Origin: Actinomycetota bacterium
GTDB taxonomy: Bacteria > Actinomycetota > Humimicrobiia > Humimicrobiales > Humimicrobiaceae
DNA: 18,158 bases
Assembly (NCBI GenBank): GCA_028696435.1
Contig: JAQVHC010000015.1
Span: forward strand, 1-18,158
Direction: 5' to 3'
Shown: in pieces, positions 1 through 6,579 of the stretch
Layout of the letters: every line of letters starts with the position of its first letter
Numbering within the stretch: position 1 is the stretch's first letter
Program-made: the position numbers and the translations under genes
Notes under the pieces: generated by a model
What the model saw: only the letters and a program-made list of their open reading frames with translations
Told to the model about the DNA's origin: nothing
The model's database searches: none

Positions 1-411
1 AATGGAGTGCCCTTTAAAGAAGGTCTTATTGAGCTAATGGAATATTTAAAGAAAACAAAATTAAAAGTAGCTTTGGCTACATCTACGGGTAAAGAAAGGG
101 CTGAATTATTGCTTGGTGCTTCGGGTGTTAAAAAGTATTTTGATGCTATAACCTGTGGAGATGATATACAGAATGGGAAACCGCACCCGGATATATTCCT
201 GGAGACATGTAAAAAGATGGGCTGCCGGCCTGAAAATTGTATAGTTCTGGAAGATTCAGAAAATGGGATAATAGGAGCATACAGGGCAGGAATGCTGCCC
301 ATTATGATTCCGGATATGATAGAGCCCACAGAAGATATAGAAGCAATATTATTTAAGAAATTTAATAATCTGATAGAAGTTAAGAACTATTTTGAAAAAT
401 CCTCTCATTAA
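1..411 (+). CDS. HAD-superfamily phosphatase/phosphomutase, 3' part
   Basis: The reading frame is open from the first base, and the residues before the first possible GTG (Asn-Gly-Val, then PFKEG) match the usual cap/core junction of beta-phosphoglucomutase-like HAD enzymes. This is therefore a 5'-truncated gene, not one starting at base 7. Visible core motifs are motif II (Ser/Thr in LATST), the motif III Lys in GKPHPDIF and motif IV (VLEDSENGI, acidic pair binding Mg2+). Motif I (DxDxT) and the cap domain lie outside the window. Such enzymes dephosphorylate or isomerise small phosphorylated sugars or nucleotides in the cytoplasm. The substrate cannot be told from this fragment. Confidence 0.88.
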   Translation, partial: NGVPFKEGLIELMEYLKKTKLKVALATSTGKERAELLLGASGVKKYFDAITCGDDIQNGKPHPDIFLETCKKMGCRPENCIVLEDSENGIIGAYRAGMLPIMIPDMIEPTEDIEAILFKKFNNLIEVKNYFEKSSH

Positions 412-561
412 ATTTTTTAATGTCCTGGTTAGTTAAAGTCGAGCCCTGTTGCCTCATAATATTGCCGCATCTAAAAAGTATATAAAAACATATCTAAGTA
501 TATTTTTTTCTATTTTTTCTCTTTGATTATAAATTTTAAAAGAAAAATTTTGAATTTCAAA

Positions 562-590
562 TTGACGGAATTCGATTTGATATACATAAT
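562..590 (+). promoter_or_regulatory. Probable arsR promoter with nearby palindromes
   Basis: A sigma-A type promoter reads TTGACG (562-567), 17 bases, CATAAT (585-590). A perfect palindrome TTTGAA-T-TTCAAA (549-561) abuts the -35 box. A second inverted pair, TCAAAT (557-562) and ATTTGA (575-580), spans the spacer. Either could be the ArsR operator, since family members usually autorepress from sites overlapping their own promoter. The promoter is read from the sequence; the operator role is inferred. Confidence 0.6.
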
Positions 591-626
591 ATAACATATC
601 TAAATATTTCGATATGAGGTGGTGAT

Positions 627-929
627 TTGGAAAAGTTATATAAAGAACACACAAAAGTATTTAAAGCACTTTGCGATGAGGAGAGATTGCATATACTGGA
701 GATGCTCCGTAACGGAGAAAAGTGTGCATGTAAACTTCTTGAAAATATGGATATCGGACAATCTTCTCTGTCATATCATATGAAGATTCTTGTTGAATCT
801 GGTATTGTTGAAAGCAGGCAGGATGGTAAATGGACTTATTATAAAATTTCTAAACAGGGAAGCAAATACGCTATTAGCCTTATGAGAGAACTAACAGCAA
901 TAAACAATATCTCCGAAAAGGAGAATTGA
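627..929 (+). CDS. arsR: ArsR/SmtB-family metalloid-sensing repressor
   Basis: A 100-residue winged-helix protein of the usual ArsR length. Helix alpha-3 carries Cys33-Ala-Cys35, the CxC arrangement of As(III)/Sb(III)-sensing ArsR proteins (family motif ELCVCDL). The recognition helix QSSLSYHMKIL and the wing (RQDGKWTYYKIS) follow. Metalloid binding to the cysteines would release it from DNA and derepress the genes downstream. The start is a TTG preceded by AGGTGG at 617-622 with ideal spacing; no in-frame ATG is available. It heads a same-strand cassette with the permease, ferredoxin and thioredoxin-like genes. The true inducer could be arsenite, an organoarsenical or another thiophilic metal. 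Confidence 0.88.
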   Translation: MEKLYKEHTKVFKALCDEERLHILEMLRNGEKCACKLLENMDIGQSSLSYHMKILVESGIVESRQDGKWTYYKISKQGSKYAISLMRELTAINNISEKEN

Positions 930-1007
930 TATAAACAATAACTATTGTTTTCATTGATTATATTTCTATTTTGAAATTGAGGATTATGTGATTGAGGATA
1001 TTATTTG

Positions 1008-2021
1008 ATGGGCATAATAAAGGTTATATGGGATTTTTTCCAAAATCAAATACTGGGCATGAAATGGTTAAATGAATTAATCGGTAATGGATTATCAGCA
1101 TCAGGTTTAGATATATCCAATCGCTGGATAGGAAGTATTCAGTTTTTTGTTTATGATGTGATAAAGATAACAATTCTGTTATGCTTTTTAATTTTTGTGA
1201 TAAGCTATATTCAGAGCTATTTCCCTCCAGAGCGTAGCAAGAAAATATTAGGACGTTTCCACGGCATAGGGGCTAATACTGTTGCAGCTTTACTCGGTAC
1301 AGTTACACCGTTTTGTTCCTGCTCATCAATCCCTCTGTTTATTGGCTTTACATCTGCCGGTCTGCCTCTCGGTGTAACTTTTTCTTTTCTTATTTCATCA
1401 CCAATGGTTGATCTCGGTTCTCTTGTTTTGCTGATGAGTATCTTCGGCGTTGAAGTTGCTGTTGTCTATGTAATAGTAGGCTTAATTATAGCAATTACTG
1501 GTGGTACTATAATTGAAAAATTGCATATGGAAAAATATGTGGAAAGTTTTATTTTACCAGCCGGCAGTGTAGATATTGAACCACCTGAATTTACAAGAAG
1601 AGAGCGCCTGACCTATGCAAAGGAGCAAATGATTTCAACATTTAAGAAAGTGTTTCCTTATATCCTGATTGGAGTTGGTATAGGAGCTTTGATTCACAAC
1701 TGGATTCCTGAGGAATGGATAGTAACTGTGCTGGGAAGCAAAAACCCTTTTGGAGTGATTCTTGCAACACTCATTGGCGTTCCAATATATGCGGATATTT
1801 TTGGGACGATACCGATCGCAGAGGCATTATTCTTCAAAGGAGCAAAACTTGGAACAGTACTCTCCTTTATAATGGCTGTAACAACATTGTCGCTGCCTTC
1901 GATGATTATGCTGCGAAAGGCTGTAAAGCCCAGACTGCTTGCTTTGTTTATGGCCATTTGCACAGCAGGTATAGTAATTGTTGGTTATTTATTCAACGTA
2001 TTTCAGACGATTATAGTATAG
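1008..2021 (+). CDS. COG0701 permease (ArsP/YraQ type)
   Basis: A 337-residue polytopic membrane protein of the PF03773 permease family. About eight hydrophobic segments are visible. The family motif TPFCSCSS-IPLF sits at residues 100-111, with Cys103 and Cys105; a matching half-motif (GVPIYADIFGTIPIAEAL) occurs in the second half, as expected for an internally duplicated fold. Characterised ArsP members export trivalent organoarsenicals, and other members are uncharacterised. I start at the ATG at 1008 rather than the TTG at 1005, because GAGG (994-997) fits it better. Its stop shares its last base with the Shine-Dalgarno sequence of the ferredoxin gene, so translation is probably coupled. 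Family is firm; substrate is inferred from the ArsR neighbour. Confidence 0.88.
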   Translation: MGIIKVIWDFFQNQILGMKWLNELIGNGLSASGLDISNRWIGSIQFFVYDVIKITILLCFLIFVISYIQSYFPPERSKKILGRFHGIGANTVAALLGTVTPFCSCSSIPLFIGFTSAGLPLGVTFSFLISSPMVDLGSLVLLMSIFGVEVAVVYVIVGLIIAITGGTIIEKLHMEKYVESFILPAGSVDIEPPEFTRRERLTYAKEQMISTFKKVFPYILIGVGIGALIHNWIPEEWIVTVLGSKNPFGVILATLIGVPIYADIFGTIPIAEALFFKGAKLGTVLSFIMAVTTLSLPSMIMLRKAVKPRLLALFMAICTAGIVIVGYLFNVFQTIIV

Positions 2022-2033
2022 GAGGATTTAAAT

Positions 2034-2333
2034 ATGACAAAAGTATGGTACCCGGTTATTGATTATATGGTATGTACAGAATGTGGTACATGTGTAACGA
2101 AATGTCCTTATGGTGTCTATGACATTAAAAAAGCTCCTTCTCCTGTTGTTAAAAATCCTGAAGCGTGCATTGAACACTGTCATGGCTGCGGAAACCGTTG
2201 TCCTGTCGGAGCAATTACCTATGTAGGAGAAGATACAGAATGGACGCCGCCAAATATTAATCAAACTAAGGAAGCTAAGAAGGAATCCTGCTGCTCCTGT
2301 GATGATAGCTCTTCTTCCTGTTGTTGTCGGTAA
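2034..2333 (+). CDS. Two-cluster 4Fe-4S ferredoxin with Cys-rich tail
   Basis: A 99-residue protein with two Fe-S motifs. The first is C14-x2-C17-x2-C20-x3-C24-P, a standard 4Fe-4S site. The second is C45-x3-C49-x2-C52-x3-C56-P, with one extra residue between the first two cysteines. After residue 64 comes a polar linker and then an unusual tail with six cysteines (Cys86, 87, 89, 96, 97, 98) ending at Arg99. The core suggests electron transfer; the tail suggests thiol-based metal(loid) binding or redox chemistry, which is inference. GGAGG at 2021-2025, overlapping the permease stop, gives a strong ribosome-binding site. Homologues of this gene travel with ArsR/permease/thioredoxin cassettes in anaerobes, to my recollection. 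Confidence 0.85.
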   Translation: MTKVWYPVIDYMVCTECGTCVTKCPYGVYDIKKAPSPVVKNPEACIEHCHGCGNRCPVGAITYVGEDTEWTPPNINQTKEAKKESCCSCDDSSSSCCCR

Positions 2334-2414
2334 AGGTGATAGATTATACTTATAGGATTTTATATATTTTACCTTGTTTTATAAACTAATATTAACACAG
2401 AGGAGAAATCTATT

Positions 2415-2768
2415 ATGGCATTGTTTGATAAGAAAAACAAAAAAGAAGAAGCATCATCCTGTTGTTGCAGTGGAAAATGTGATAGTGAAACTATGACAAG
2501 AGCAGAGGCTGCAAAAGAAGAAGGAGCTTCCATAAAAATACTTGGAAGTGGCTGTGCAAAATGTAACCAGCTTGAAGCTGCAACAAAAGAAGCGTTAACA
2601 CGACTCAGAATGGATACTGCTATTGATCATGTTACCGATTTTTCACAGATTGCTGCTTATGGTGTAATAACTACCCCGGCTCTTGTTGTTGATGGTAAGG
2701 TGGTTTCTTATGGGAAAGTTCTAAAAGTTGATGAAGTAGTTAAAATCCTTCAAAAAGTAAGGGGGTAG
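2415..2768 (+). CDS. Thioredoxin-fold redox-active disulfide protein with Cys-rich N-terminus
   Basis: A 117-residue protein. Residues about 39-116 match the small thioredoxin/glutaredoxin-like family (TM0996/MTH895 type): active-site C47-A-K-C50, and the cis-proline region TTPALVV with Pro88. Before the fold is a lysine-rich stretch and a cysteine cluster, Cys16-17-18 and Cys22, absent from minimal family members. The cluster mirrors the tail of the preceding ferredoxin (both have SSCCC). The likely role is reduction of a metalloid, or of a partner disulfide, linked to the permease. AGAGGAG ends about ten bases before the ATG. An 80-base gap to the ferredoxin stop has no clear terminator, so they are probably co-transcribed. 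Confidence 0.85.
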   Translation: MALFDKKNKKEEASSCCCSGKCDSETMTRAEAAKEEGASIKILGSGCAKCNQLEAATKEALTRLRMDTAIDHVTDFSQIAAYGVITTPALVVDGKVVSYGKVLKVDEVVKILQKVRG

Positions 2769-2942
2769 AAGTATTTTATCTTTTTTATAGCCTGTCCATA
2801 GCATAGCCGGCGAATTATGAATAATAAGCGAAAGCCATATTTATCTTTGTTTGCAATTAGATTTTCTTTAAAATCTTACTTTTAGTTGATAGAATAAGAA
2901 CAATATAAATGATATAACAGGGTTTCCAGGATTTTCAATATT

Positions 2943-3021
2943 CGGGATGTAGCGCAGCCTGGCTTAGCGCGCAGCGTTCGGGACGCTGAGGTCGGGGGTT
3001 CGAATCCCCCCATCCCGACCA
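2943..3021 (+). tRNA. tRNA-Pro (anticodon CGG)
   Basis: A full cloverleaf is readable. The acceptor stem is CGGGATG/CATCCCG, the D stem GCGC/GCGC, and the anticodon stem CAGCG/CGCTG with loop TTCGGGA, giving anticodon CGG. The T arm is GGGGG-TTCGAAT-CCCCC. The discriminator is A and the CCA end is encoded (3019-3021). It stands alone, with no neighbouring tRNA genes. I found no second copy of its 3' end in the window that would mark an integrated element. Confidence 0.96.
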
Positions 3022-3612
3022 GATTAAACTTTTTAATAAGATGTTTCCTTTCTTGAGCGTTATGAGGAAATGGGAGAAGATTTCAATTCAGGAATTTGCT
3101 GAGAGATTTAGAGGCTCTTTTCTACGTTAGGCTTTCCCTCTTTTATTTAACCTTCCAGATTTTCCTATGATTGCTATGTGATAACCCTGGCCTGGATGAA
3201 TAAAAGTTGGCCGGATATCCAGAAAGTGGCTCGTTGGAGTTTTCCTGTGCCATCGAGAAACGCTATCTTAACTTGAGAGGTGAGACATATAAAATAAATC
3301 TATAGTGAATTAAATAAAAACCAGAGATTTCTATTACTCTGAGTTTCAGTAATTTAGTCTACAACAATTTTATAAAGGATGTTTTTCTTAAAAAGATAAA
3401 TTTTTTATAAATCCTCATTTCCCTTCGGCCTGCTGGATTTTATGTAATACTTAATTTATAATATAAAAAATTATATATACTTTTATTAATATTATATTAA
3501 TTATTATTTTAAAATATGTTATTATATTAATATAATTTATAATCTGCTCAGAAGATTAAAATTTAATTGCCGGGCTTATTTGGAATATAGAACTATACCG
3601 GGTGGGGCCTGT
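3022..3612. other. Intergenic stretch without a recognisable gene
   Basis: About 590 bases between the tRNA and the acetyltransferase. The first half has ordinary composition and only short interrupted reading frames on both strands; I could not identify any as a gene remnant. Bases about 3430-3555 are almost pure A/T and could hold the acetyltransferase promoter. No terminator, riboswitch or repeat stood out. Confidence 0.5.
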
Positions 3613-4113
3613 ATGATTGTTAAGTTAAGTAAAAGTTATTTTAATAAATATGTAAATCGGATTATTTTCCTCCTTATGAATATCCAGTTTATATCATATG
3701 AATTTGCTGAAAGTATATGTGAAGATATATACAATAATATAAATCTGTATTCAGATTATTCATTTTTATACATTGATAGAGACATACCTCTCGGAATTAT
3801 TATAGCCAGCCCTCTAAAACATAATATTTTAAGTAAAAAGGCATGTGAAATAAAATATCTGTCAGTGAATCCTGATTTTAGTGGTAGAGGCATTGCTTCT
3901 TCTATGGTTGGACATCTGAAAAAGAAATGCAGTGGTTATTTTGATTATCTTTATCTTACAGTTTATGAAAATAATTCAGGAGCAATTGAATTTTATAAAA
4001 AAATGGGATTTTCTCCCTTTATGCTAAACGGTAAACTTAAAACAGTTGTGCGGGACCCGGGTACCCGGATCGAGCATACTGATATCTGTATGACATGTGA
4101 TTTAACAGTGTAG
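3613..4113 (+). CDS. GNAT-family N-acetyltransferase
   Basis: A 166-residue protein with the GNAT fold order. The beta-4 strand CEIKYLSVNP is followed by the acetyl-CoA loop (FSGRGIASSMV, residues about 95-105) and the C-terminal YENNSGAIEFYKKMGF motif that contacts CoA. The usual first Arg/Gln of the R/Q-x-x-G-x-G/A motif is Ser, a mild deviation. I start at the ATG at 3613, with a G-rich weak site (GGTGGGG, 3601-3607). An upstream in-frame TTG at 3580 would add 11 residues but has no ribosome-binding site. The acceptor is unknown. The last 30 residues after the GNAT motif are unusually polar, with Cys residues, and are not part of the standard domain. Confidence 0.82.
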   Translation: MIVKLSKSYFNKYVNRIIFLLMNIQFISYEFAESICEDIYNNINLYSDYSFLYIDRDIPLGIIIASPLKHNILSKKACEIKYLSVNPDFSGRGIASSMVGHLKKKCSGYFDYLYLTVYENNSGAIEFYKKMGFSPFMLNGKLKTVVRDPGTRIEHTDICMTCDLTV

Positions 4114-4321
4114 GATGTTAATAAGTAAGTTGAGCAGGGTGGGTTAAACAGGTAACCAGAAAGAGGCAGTCCGGTAAAGTAAATATGGTGTATCTGGAGA
4201 ATTGCAGATTCTAAAAAGCGGAGTGTTGTAATAAAAAGCAGGGTGATATAAAAAAATTCCTTTCTCAAATTATTATTTAATCCTGGCTATTATTATTAAT
4301 AATAACCTTAGCTATTTGAGG

Positions 4322-4420
4322 GTTTTAAACACAGCTCAAAAGAGATTCAAAGGATTTATCCCTCGCAATAGCTTTTCTGCAATATATATGTTTTAAATAC
4401 AACTCTAAAATGATTCAAAG
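4322..4420. repeat. Two degenerate 31-base repeats spaced like a CRISPR unit
   Basis: Copies begin at 4322 and 4390. Both start GTTTTAAA, continue ACA-ct-CTC-AAA in the middle and end GATTCAAAG, with roughly five mismatches over 31 bases. The start-to-start distance is 68, which leaves a 37-base unique interval. The first copy can form a small CTC-AAAA-GAG hairpin. Length, spacing and a GTTTT...ATTCAAAG outline resemble type I-B repeats, which usually end in ATTGAAA(C/G). There are only two copies, both imperfect, and no cas gene in the window, so this may be an array relic or coincidence. An overlapping inverted repeat (TTTGAG at 4315, CTCAAA at 4335) is another explanation. Confidence 0.3.
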
Positions 4421-4424
4421 AAAT

Positions 4425-4453
4425 CTAACAAATAAGATTAAAACTGTTATAAT
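4425..4453 (+). promoter_or_regulatory. Probable promoter of the lipoprotein gene
   Basis: CTAACA (4425-4430), 17 bases, and a consensus TATAAT (4448-4453). The downstream leader is about 70 bases and ends in a clear AAGGGG ribosome-binding site (4521-4526) before the ATG at 4532. Confidence 0.55.
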
Positions 4454-4531
4454 ATAGGCTGCTTTAAATGAGCTACCCAGGGAAGGTTATTCGGGAGGGG
4501 AATGCAGAAAGATAAATAATAAGGGGAATTT

Positions 4532-5164
4532 ATGAAAAAATTTTTTTTAATATCAACAACAATAATAATTTTATCAGTGACAATTTTAACTGCAGGGGGC
4601 TGTAGTACAAATGCTGCAGTTACATATGTTGCAGCAGAGTTTATTGGAAGTGATTTTGAACTGGCACTGCCTGAAAAGTGGGAGGGTGGAACTAAAAAAG
4701 AACTTGATTCAGTGGCTGAAGATTTAAAAGAAGCCGGCAGAGCGGAAATTGCAGATAAAGTAGTGGCTAGCAAGAAGGATTTATTATTTTTTGGTTATGA
4801 TACTGAAGATGTTATCAGTAATGATGTTATAAGCACTCTTACAATCTGTGGTGAGCCTTCAGGTTCTATATCTCTTGAGGAATATATAGAAATTTCATAT
4901 AAAAATATGGCCAGTTCATATGAAGAAGCAGGGTATGATTTTAAAATTATCGAAAAAGATATTGTCCCTCTTGGTAACTACAATGAAACAGGAAGGTTCA
5001 TAATCGAGCAAACAGTGGATGGTATAAAAACAAAAGTGGTCCAGTATATAGTAAAGCATAAAAATGATTTCTGGGTGTTAACTTTTACCGCAGAACCCGG
5101 AAAATTTGATGAGAATATAGAAAAATTTGATGAGACATTTGAAAGCTTTAAAATTATAGATTAG
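4532..5164 (+). CDS. Small secreted lipoprotein, PsbP/DcrB-like
   Basis: A 210-residue protein with an export signal: MKK, a hydrophobic core, then a lipobox-like AGGC with Cys24 as the likely lipidated residue. The -3 position is Ala instead of the usual Leu. The mature part alternates beta strands and one helix (LEEYIEISYKNMASSYEEAGYDF). It ends FWVLTFTAEPGKFDENIEKFDETFESFKI, a pattern typical of PsbP/DcrB-like or DUF1795 lipoproteins (compare ...tF..sp...f......f..i..SFk). These are anchored outside the cytoplasmic membrane; most have no assigned reaction. The family assignment is by pattern only. A hairpin AAAGCC/GGCTTT lies just after the stop but without a T run. Confidence 0.7.
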   Translation: MKKFFLISTTIIILSVTILTAGGCSTNAAVTYVAAEFIGSDFELALPEKWEGGTKKELDSVAEDLKEAGRAEIADKVVASKKDLLFFGYDTEDVISNDVISTLTICGEPSGSISLEEYIEISYKNMASSYEEAGYDFKIIEKDIVPLGNYNETGRFIIEQTVDGIKTKVVQYIVKHKNDFWVLTFTAEPGKFDENIEKFDETFESFKIID

Positions 5165-5251
5165 AAATTTAAAGCCGGTTTAAAATTCTGGCTTTGAAGT
5201 CACTGTTAGCAGCGTATTCTTCTGATATTTTGATAAGAGAGATAATGAATA

Positions 5252-5635
5252 ATGAGAGCTGTAAAGATTGATTTGTTAGACCCCTCAGATAATTATGAAG
5301 TAAGAAAAACAGTAAAAGAGGTAATAGCTACTAATGTGGTTGAAGCAGCCGGCTTTTTTGGCAAATTATCTGGATTGATAACAAGAAAAAAATTAAAGGA
5401 TAGCGAGGGGTTTCTTATAAAAAACTGTAACAGCATTCATACTATAGGAATGAGATATAGCATAGACGCAGTATTTCTTGATGAGAAGAATTATGTTTTA
5501 AAAATCTATTGCAATATAAAACCTTTCAGGGTGACCCCGTTTATAAAAGATGCTTTTTATGTTCTGGAAACAGCAGCCGGTACAATAAAAAAGACTTCGT
5601 TAAAGGAAAAAGACCTGGTATATTTTGAGGTATGA
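5252..5635 (+). CDS. DUF192-family protein
   Basis: A 127-residue protein that follows the DUF192 (PF02643) pattern throughout. It has a GLITRKKLKDSEGFLI segment, the central NSIHTIGMRYSIDAVFLDEKNYVLKIYCNIKPFR core, and VLETAAGTI near the end. Family function is unknown. Many members carry a signal peptide, but none is seen here, so this one is probably cytoplasmic. The start ATG at 5252 has only a weak purine-rich AGAGAG upstream. It ends convergently with the TPR gene; a shared hairpin lies between them. Confidence 0.85.
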   Translation: MRAVKIDLLDPSDNYEVRKTVKEVIATNVVEAAGFFGKLSGLITRKKLKDSEGFLIKNCNSIHTIGMRYSIDAVFLDEKNYVLKIYCNIKPFRVTPFIKDAFYVLETAAGTIKKTSLKEKDLVYFEV

Positions 5636-5657
5636 TTTTTGGGATATTATTTTTGAT

Positions 5658-5685
5658 AGAATGGTAATAGATTGTACCATTTTAA
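5658..5685. terminator. Convergent hairpin between DUF192 and TPR genes
   Basis: Stem AATGGTA (5660-5666) pairs with TACCATT (5675-5681), extendable by a G-T and an A-T pair, over an 8-base loop. It is followed on the plus side by a short T-rich stretch and on the minus side by an AT-rich one. It lies exactly between two convergent stops, which suits a modest bidirectional intrinsic terminator. The stem is AT-rich and the T runs are short. Confidence 0.5.
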
Positions 5686-6036
5686 TTATGTGAATTTACG
5701 CAGCACTTCCTTATATTTTTCCGATTTAGGATTCATAGCTGCGGCAATTTTAAAATGCCCCAGTGCTCCGCTAAGGTTTTTTTCTCTTAAAAGGCACAGG
5801 CCAAGACCATAATGTGCAAAATCGTTTGATGCATCTATTCTTAAAGCAGCCTCAAAATTTTCTCTGGCAGAATCATAAAAACCACAGTTATAATAGGCGC
5901 TGGCCAGAATTTCTCTTATGGAACCCTTTTCGGGTTCGATGTCTCTGGCCTTTTCAAGAAACATTATTGCTTCAACAAATCTGCCTTTATTAAATAAAAT
6001 TTTTCCTTTTTTAAAAAATCGATAAGCATTACTCAT
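5686..6036 (-). CDS. Small TPR-repeat protein
   Basis: A 116-residue protein made of about three tetratricopeptide repeats in tandem. Examples are AYRFFKKGKILFNKGRFVEAIMFLEKARDIEP, then SAYYNCGFYDSARENFEAALRIDA, then HYGLGLCLLREKNLSGALGHFKIAAAMNP; each shows the W/L-G-Y/A-F-A-P spacing. There is no signal peptide or membrane segment, so it is likely a cytoplasmic protein-protein adaptor. The partner cannot be inferred. The ribosome-binding site before the ATG is weak. It is transcribed away from the Tad locus, so it is probably not part of that operon, although TPR proteins (TadD) occur in many Tad loci. Confidence 0.8.
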   Translation of the reverse strand: MSNAYRFFKKGKILFNKGRFVEAIMFLEKARDIEPEKGSIREILASAYYNCGFYDSARENFEAALRIDASNDFAHYGLGLCLLREKNLSGALGHFKIAAAMNPKSEKYKEVLRKFT

Positions 6037-6090
6037 AGATCTTTACATATAGTTTTAGCAATAATTTTAGTAATAATTAAATAATAAGTG

Positions 6091-6188
6091 CGGGTTATCA
6101 TTCTATTATCAGGTAACATAACCCGGCTATTCCAGCTGTAGTGCCCACCTTTATCCAGTTTACCTATTCTATTATCAGGTAACATAAC
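6091..6188. repeat. Exact 23-bp direct repeats, 66 bp apart, first copy within a palindrome
   Basis: The 23-base unit beginning ATTCTATTATCAGG and ending ACATAAC occurs identically at 6100-6122 and 6166-6188. The flanking bases differ, so the identity is sharply bounded. The first copy also sits between the arms of a perfect 8-bp inverted repeat (CGGGTTAT at 6091-6098, ATAACCCG at 6118-6125), which the second copy lacks. Possible meanings are a duplicated regulator site or a remnant of a duplication or insertion event. No function can be assigned from sequence alone. Confidence 0.75.
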
Positions 6189-6338
6189 ATTAAATAGCTT
6201 AACCATGCAAAGATATTATACCATAATTAACAGCATTTCTAATGAAGCGAAAATCAGAAAATTCTACCTGTACTTTATGATTATCTATTTGAAGAGGTGA
6301 TGGGTAGAAATTTATTTTACTATTTTAGCTATTATATA

Positions 6339-6367
6339 TTTACATAAAAGAATAAATATGCTATTGT
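6339..6367 (+). promoter_or_regulatory. Candidate promoter for the tad assembly genes
   Basis: TTTACA (6339-6344), 17 bases, TATTGT (6362-6367). If used, the leader to cpaB would be about 205 bases and would include the degenerate tandem repeat at 6391-6480. Confidence 0.45.
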
Positions 6368-6390
6368 GTTAATAATCAGGAAGCAAAACA

Positions 6391-6480
6391 AAAGCAGGTA
6401 TAGAACAGATACAGGTAGACATAGAAGAGGTGTAAAGCAGGCGTAGAACAGACATAAAACCAGGTTGTAGAACAGGCGTA
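6391..6480 (+). repeat. Degenerate ~22-base tandem repeat in the cpaB leader
   Basis: Four loosely repeated units start near 6391, 6411, 6434 and 6456, each built on CAGG-xxx-TAGAACAG or CAGGTAGACATAGAA. The strand is strongly purine-rich with few T. GTAGAACAG itself appears twice and TAGAACAG three times. This looks like slipped-strand expansion followed by drift. A protein or RNA-binding role is possible but not shown. Confidence 0.55.
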
Positions 6481-6579
6481 GAGATCGCGCTCTAAGCAAT
6501 AGATAACGGAGCGGGTAATAAAATAATGTAAGGGCAATTAAGAAGGATAAAACTTAGTAGAAGGTAAAAATCTGGCAAT

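Larger units (their letters stand above)
4114..4531. other. Intergenic region with CRISPR-like repeat pair
   Basis: This 418-base gap holds no open frame of useful size. It contains two degenerate repeats 68 bases apart (separate entry) and, overlapping the second, the promoter of the lipoprotein gene. The first 200 bases show nothing I can name. Confidence 0.5.
6037..6579. other. Long leader/intergenic region before the Tad locus
   Basis: 543 bases without a credible reading frame. It holds a pair of exact 23-base direct repeats (6100-6122, 6166-6188), an 8-bp inverted repeat around the first copy, a promoter candidate (6339-6367) and a purine-rich degenerate tandem repeat (6391-6480). A short TAGAG/CTCTA hairpin lies near 6480. 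These are listed separately. Confidence 0.6.

Noticed and set aside
454..654. A 66-residue reverse frame upstream of arsR
   Set aside because: It covers the arsR promoter, has no ribosome-binding site and has the composition of translated AT-rich non-coding DNA.
2860..2880. GATTTT-CTTT-AAAATC hairpin as a terminator of the redox cassette
   Set aside because: Six AT-rich pairs and no proper T run; too weak to call.
2943..3021. tRNA-Pro as an integration site for a mobile element
   Set aside because: No duplicate of the tRNA 3' end, no integrase and no element genes are visible within the window.
3062..3130. A 22-codon frame after the tRNA (MRKWEKISIQEFAERF...) that faintly resembles the start of some transposases
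   Set aside because: Too short, and no continuation was found in any frame downstream. There are no inverted repeats or target duplications around it.
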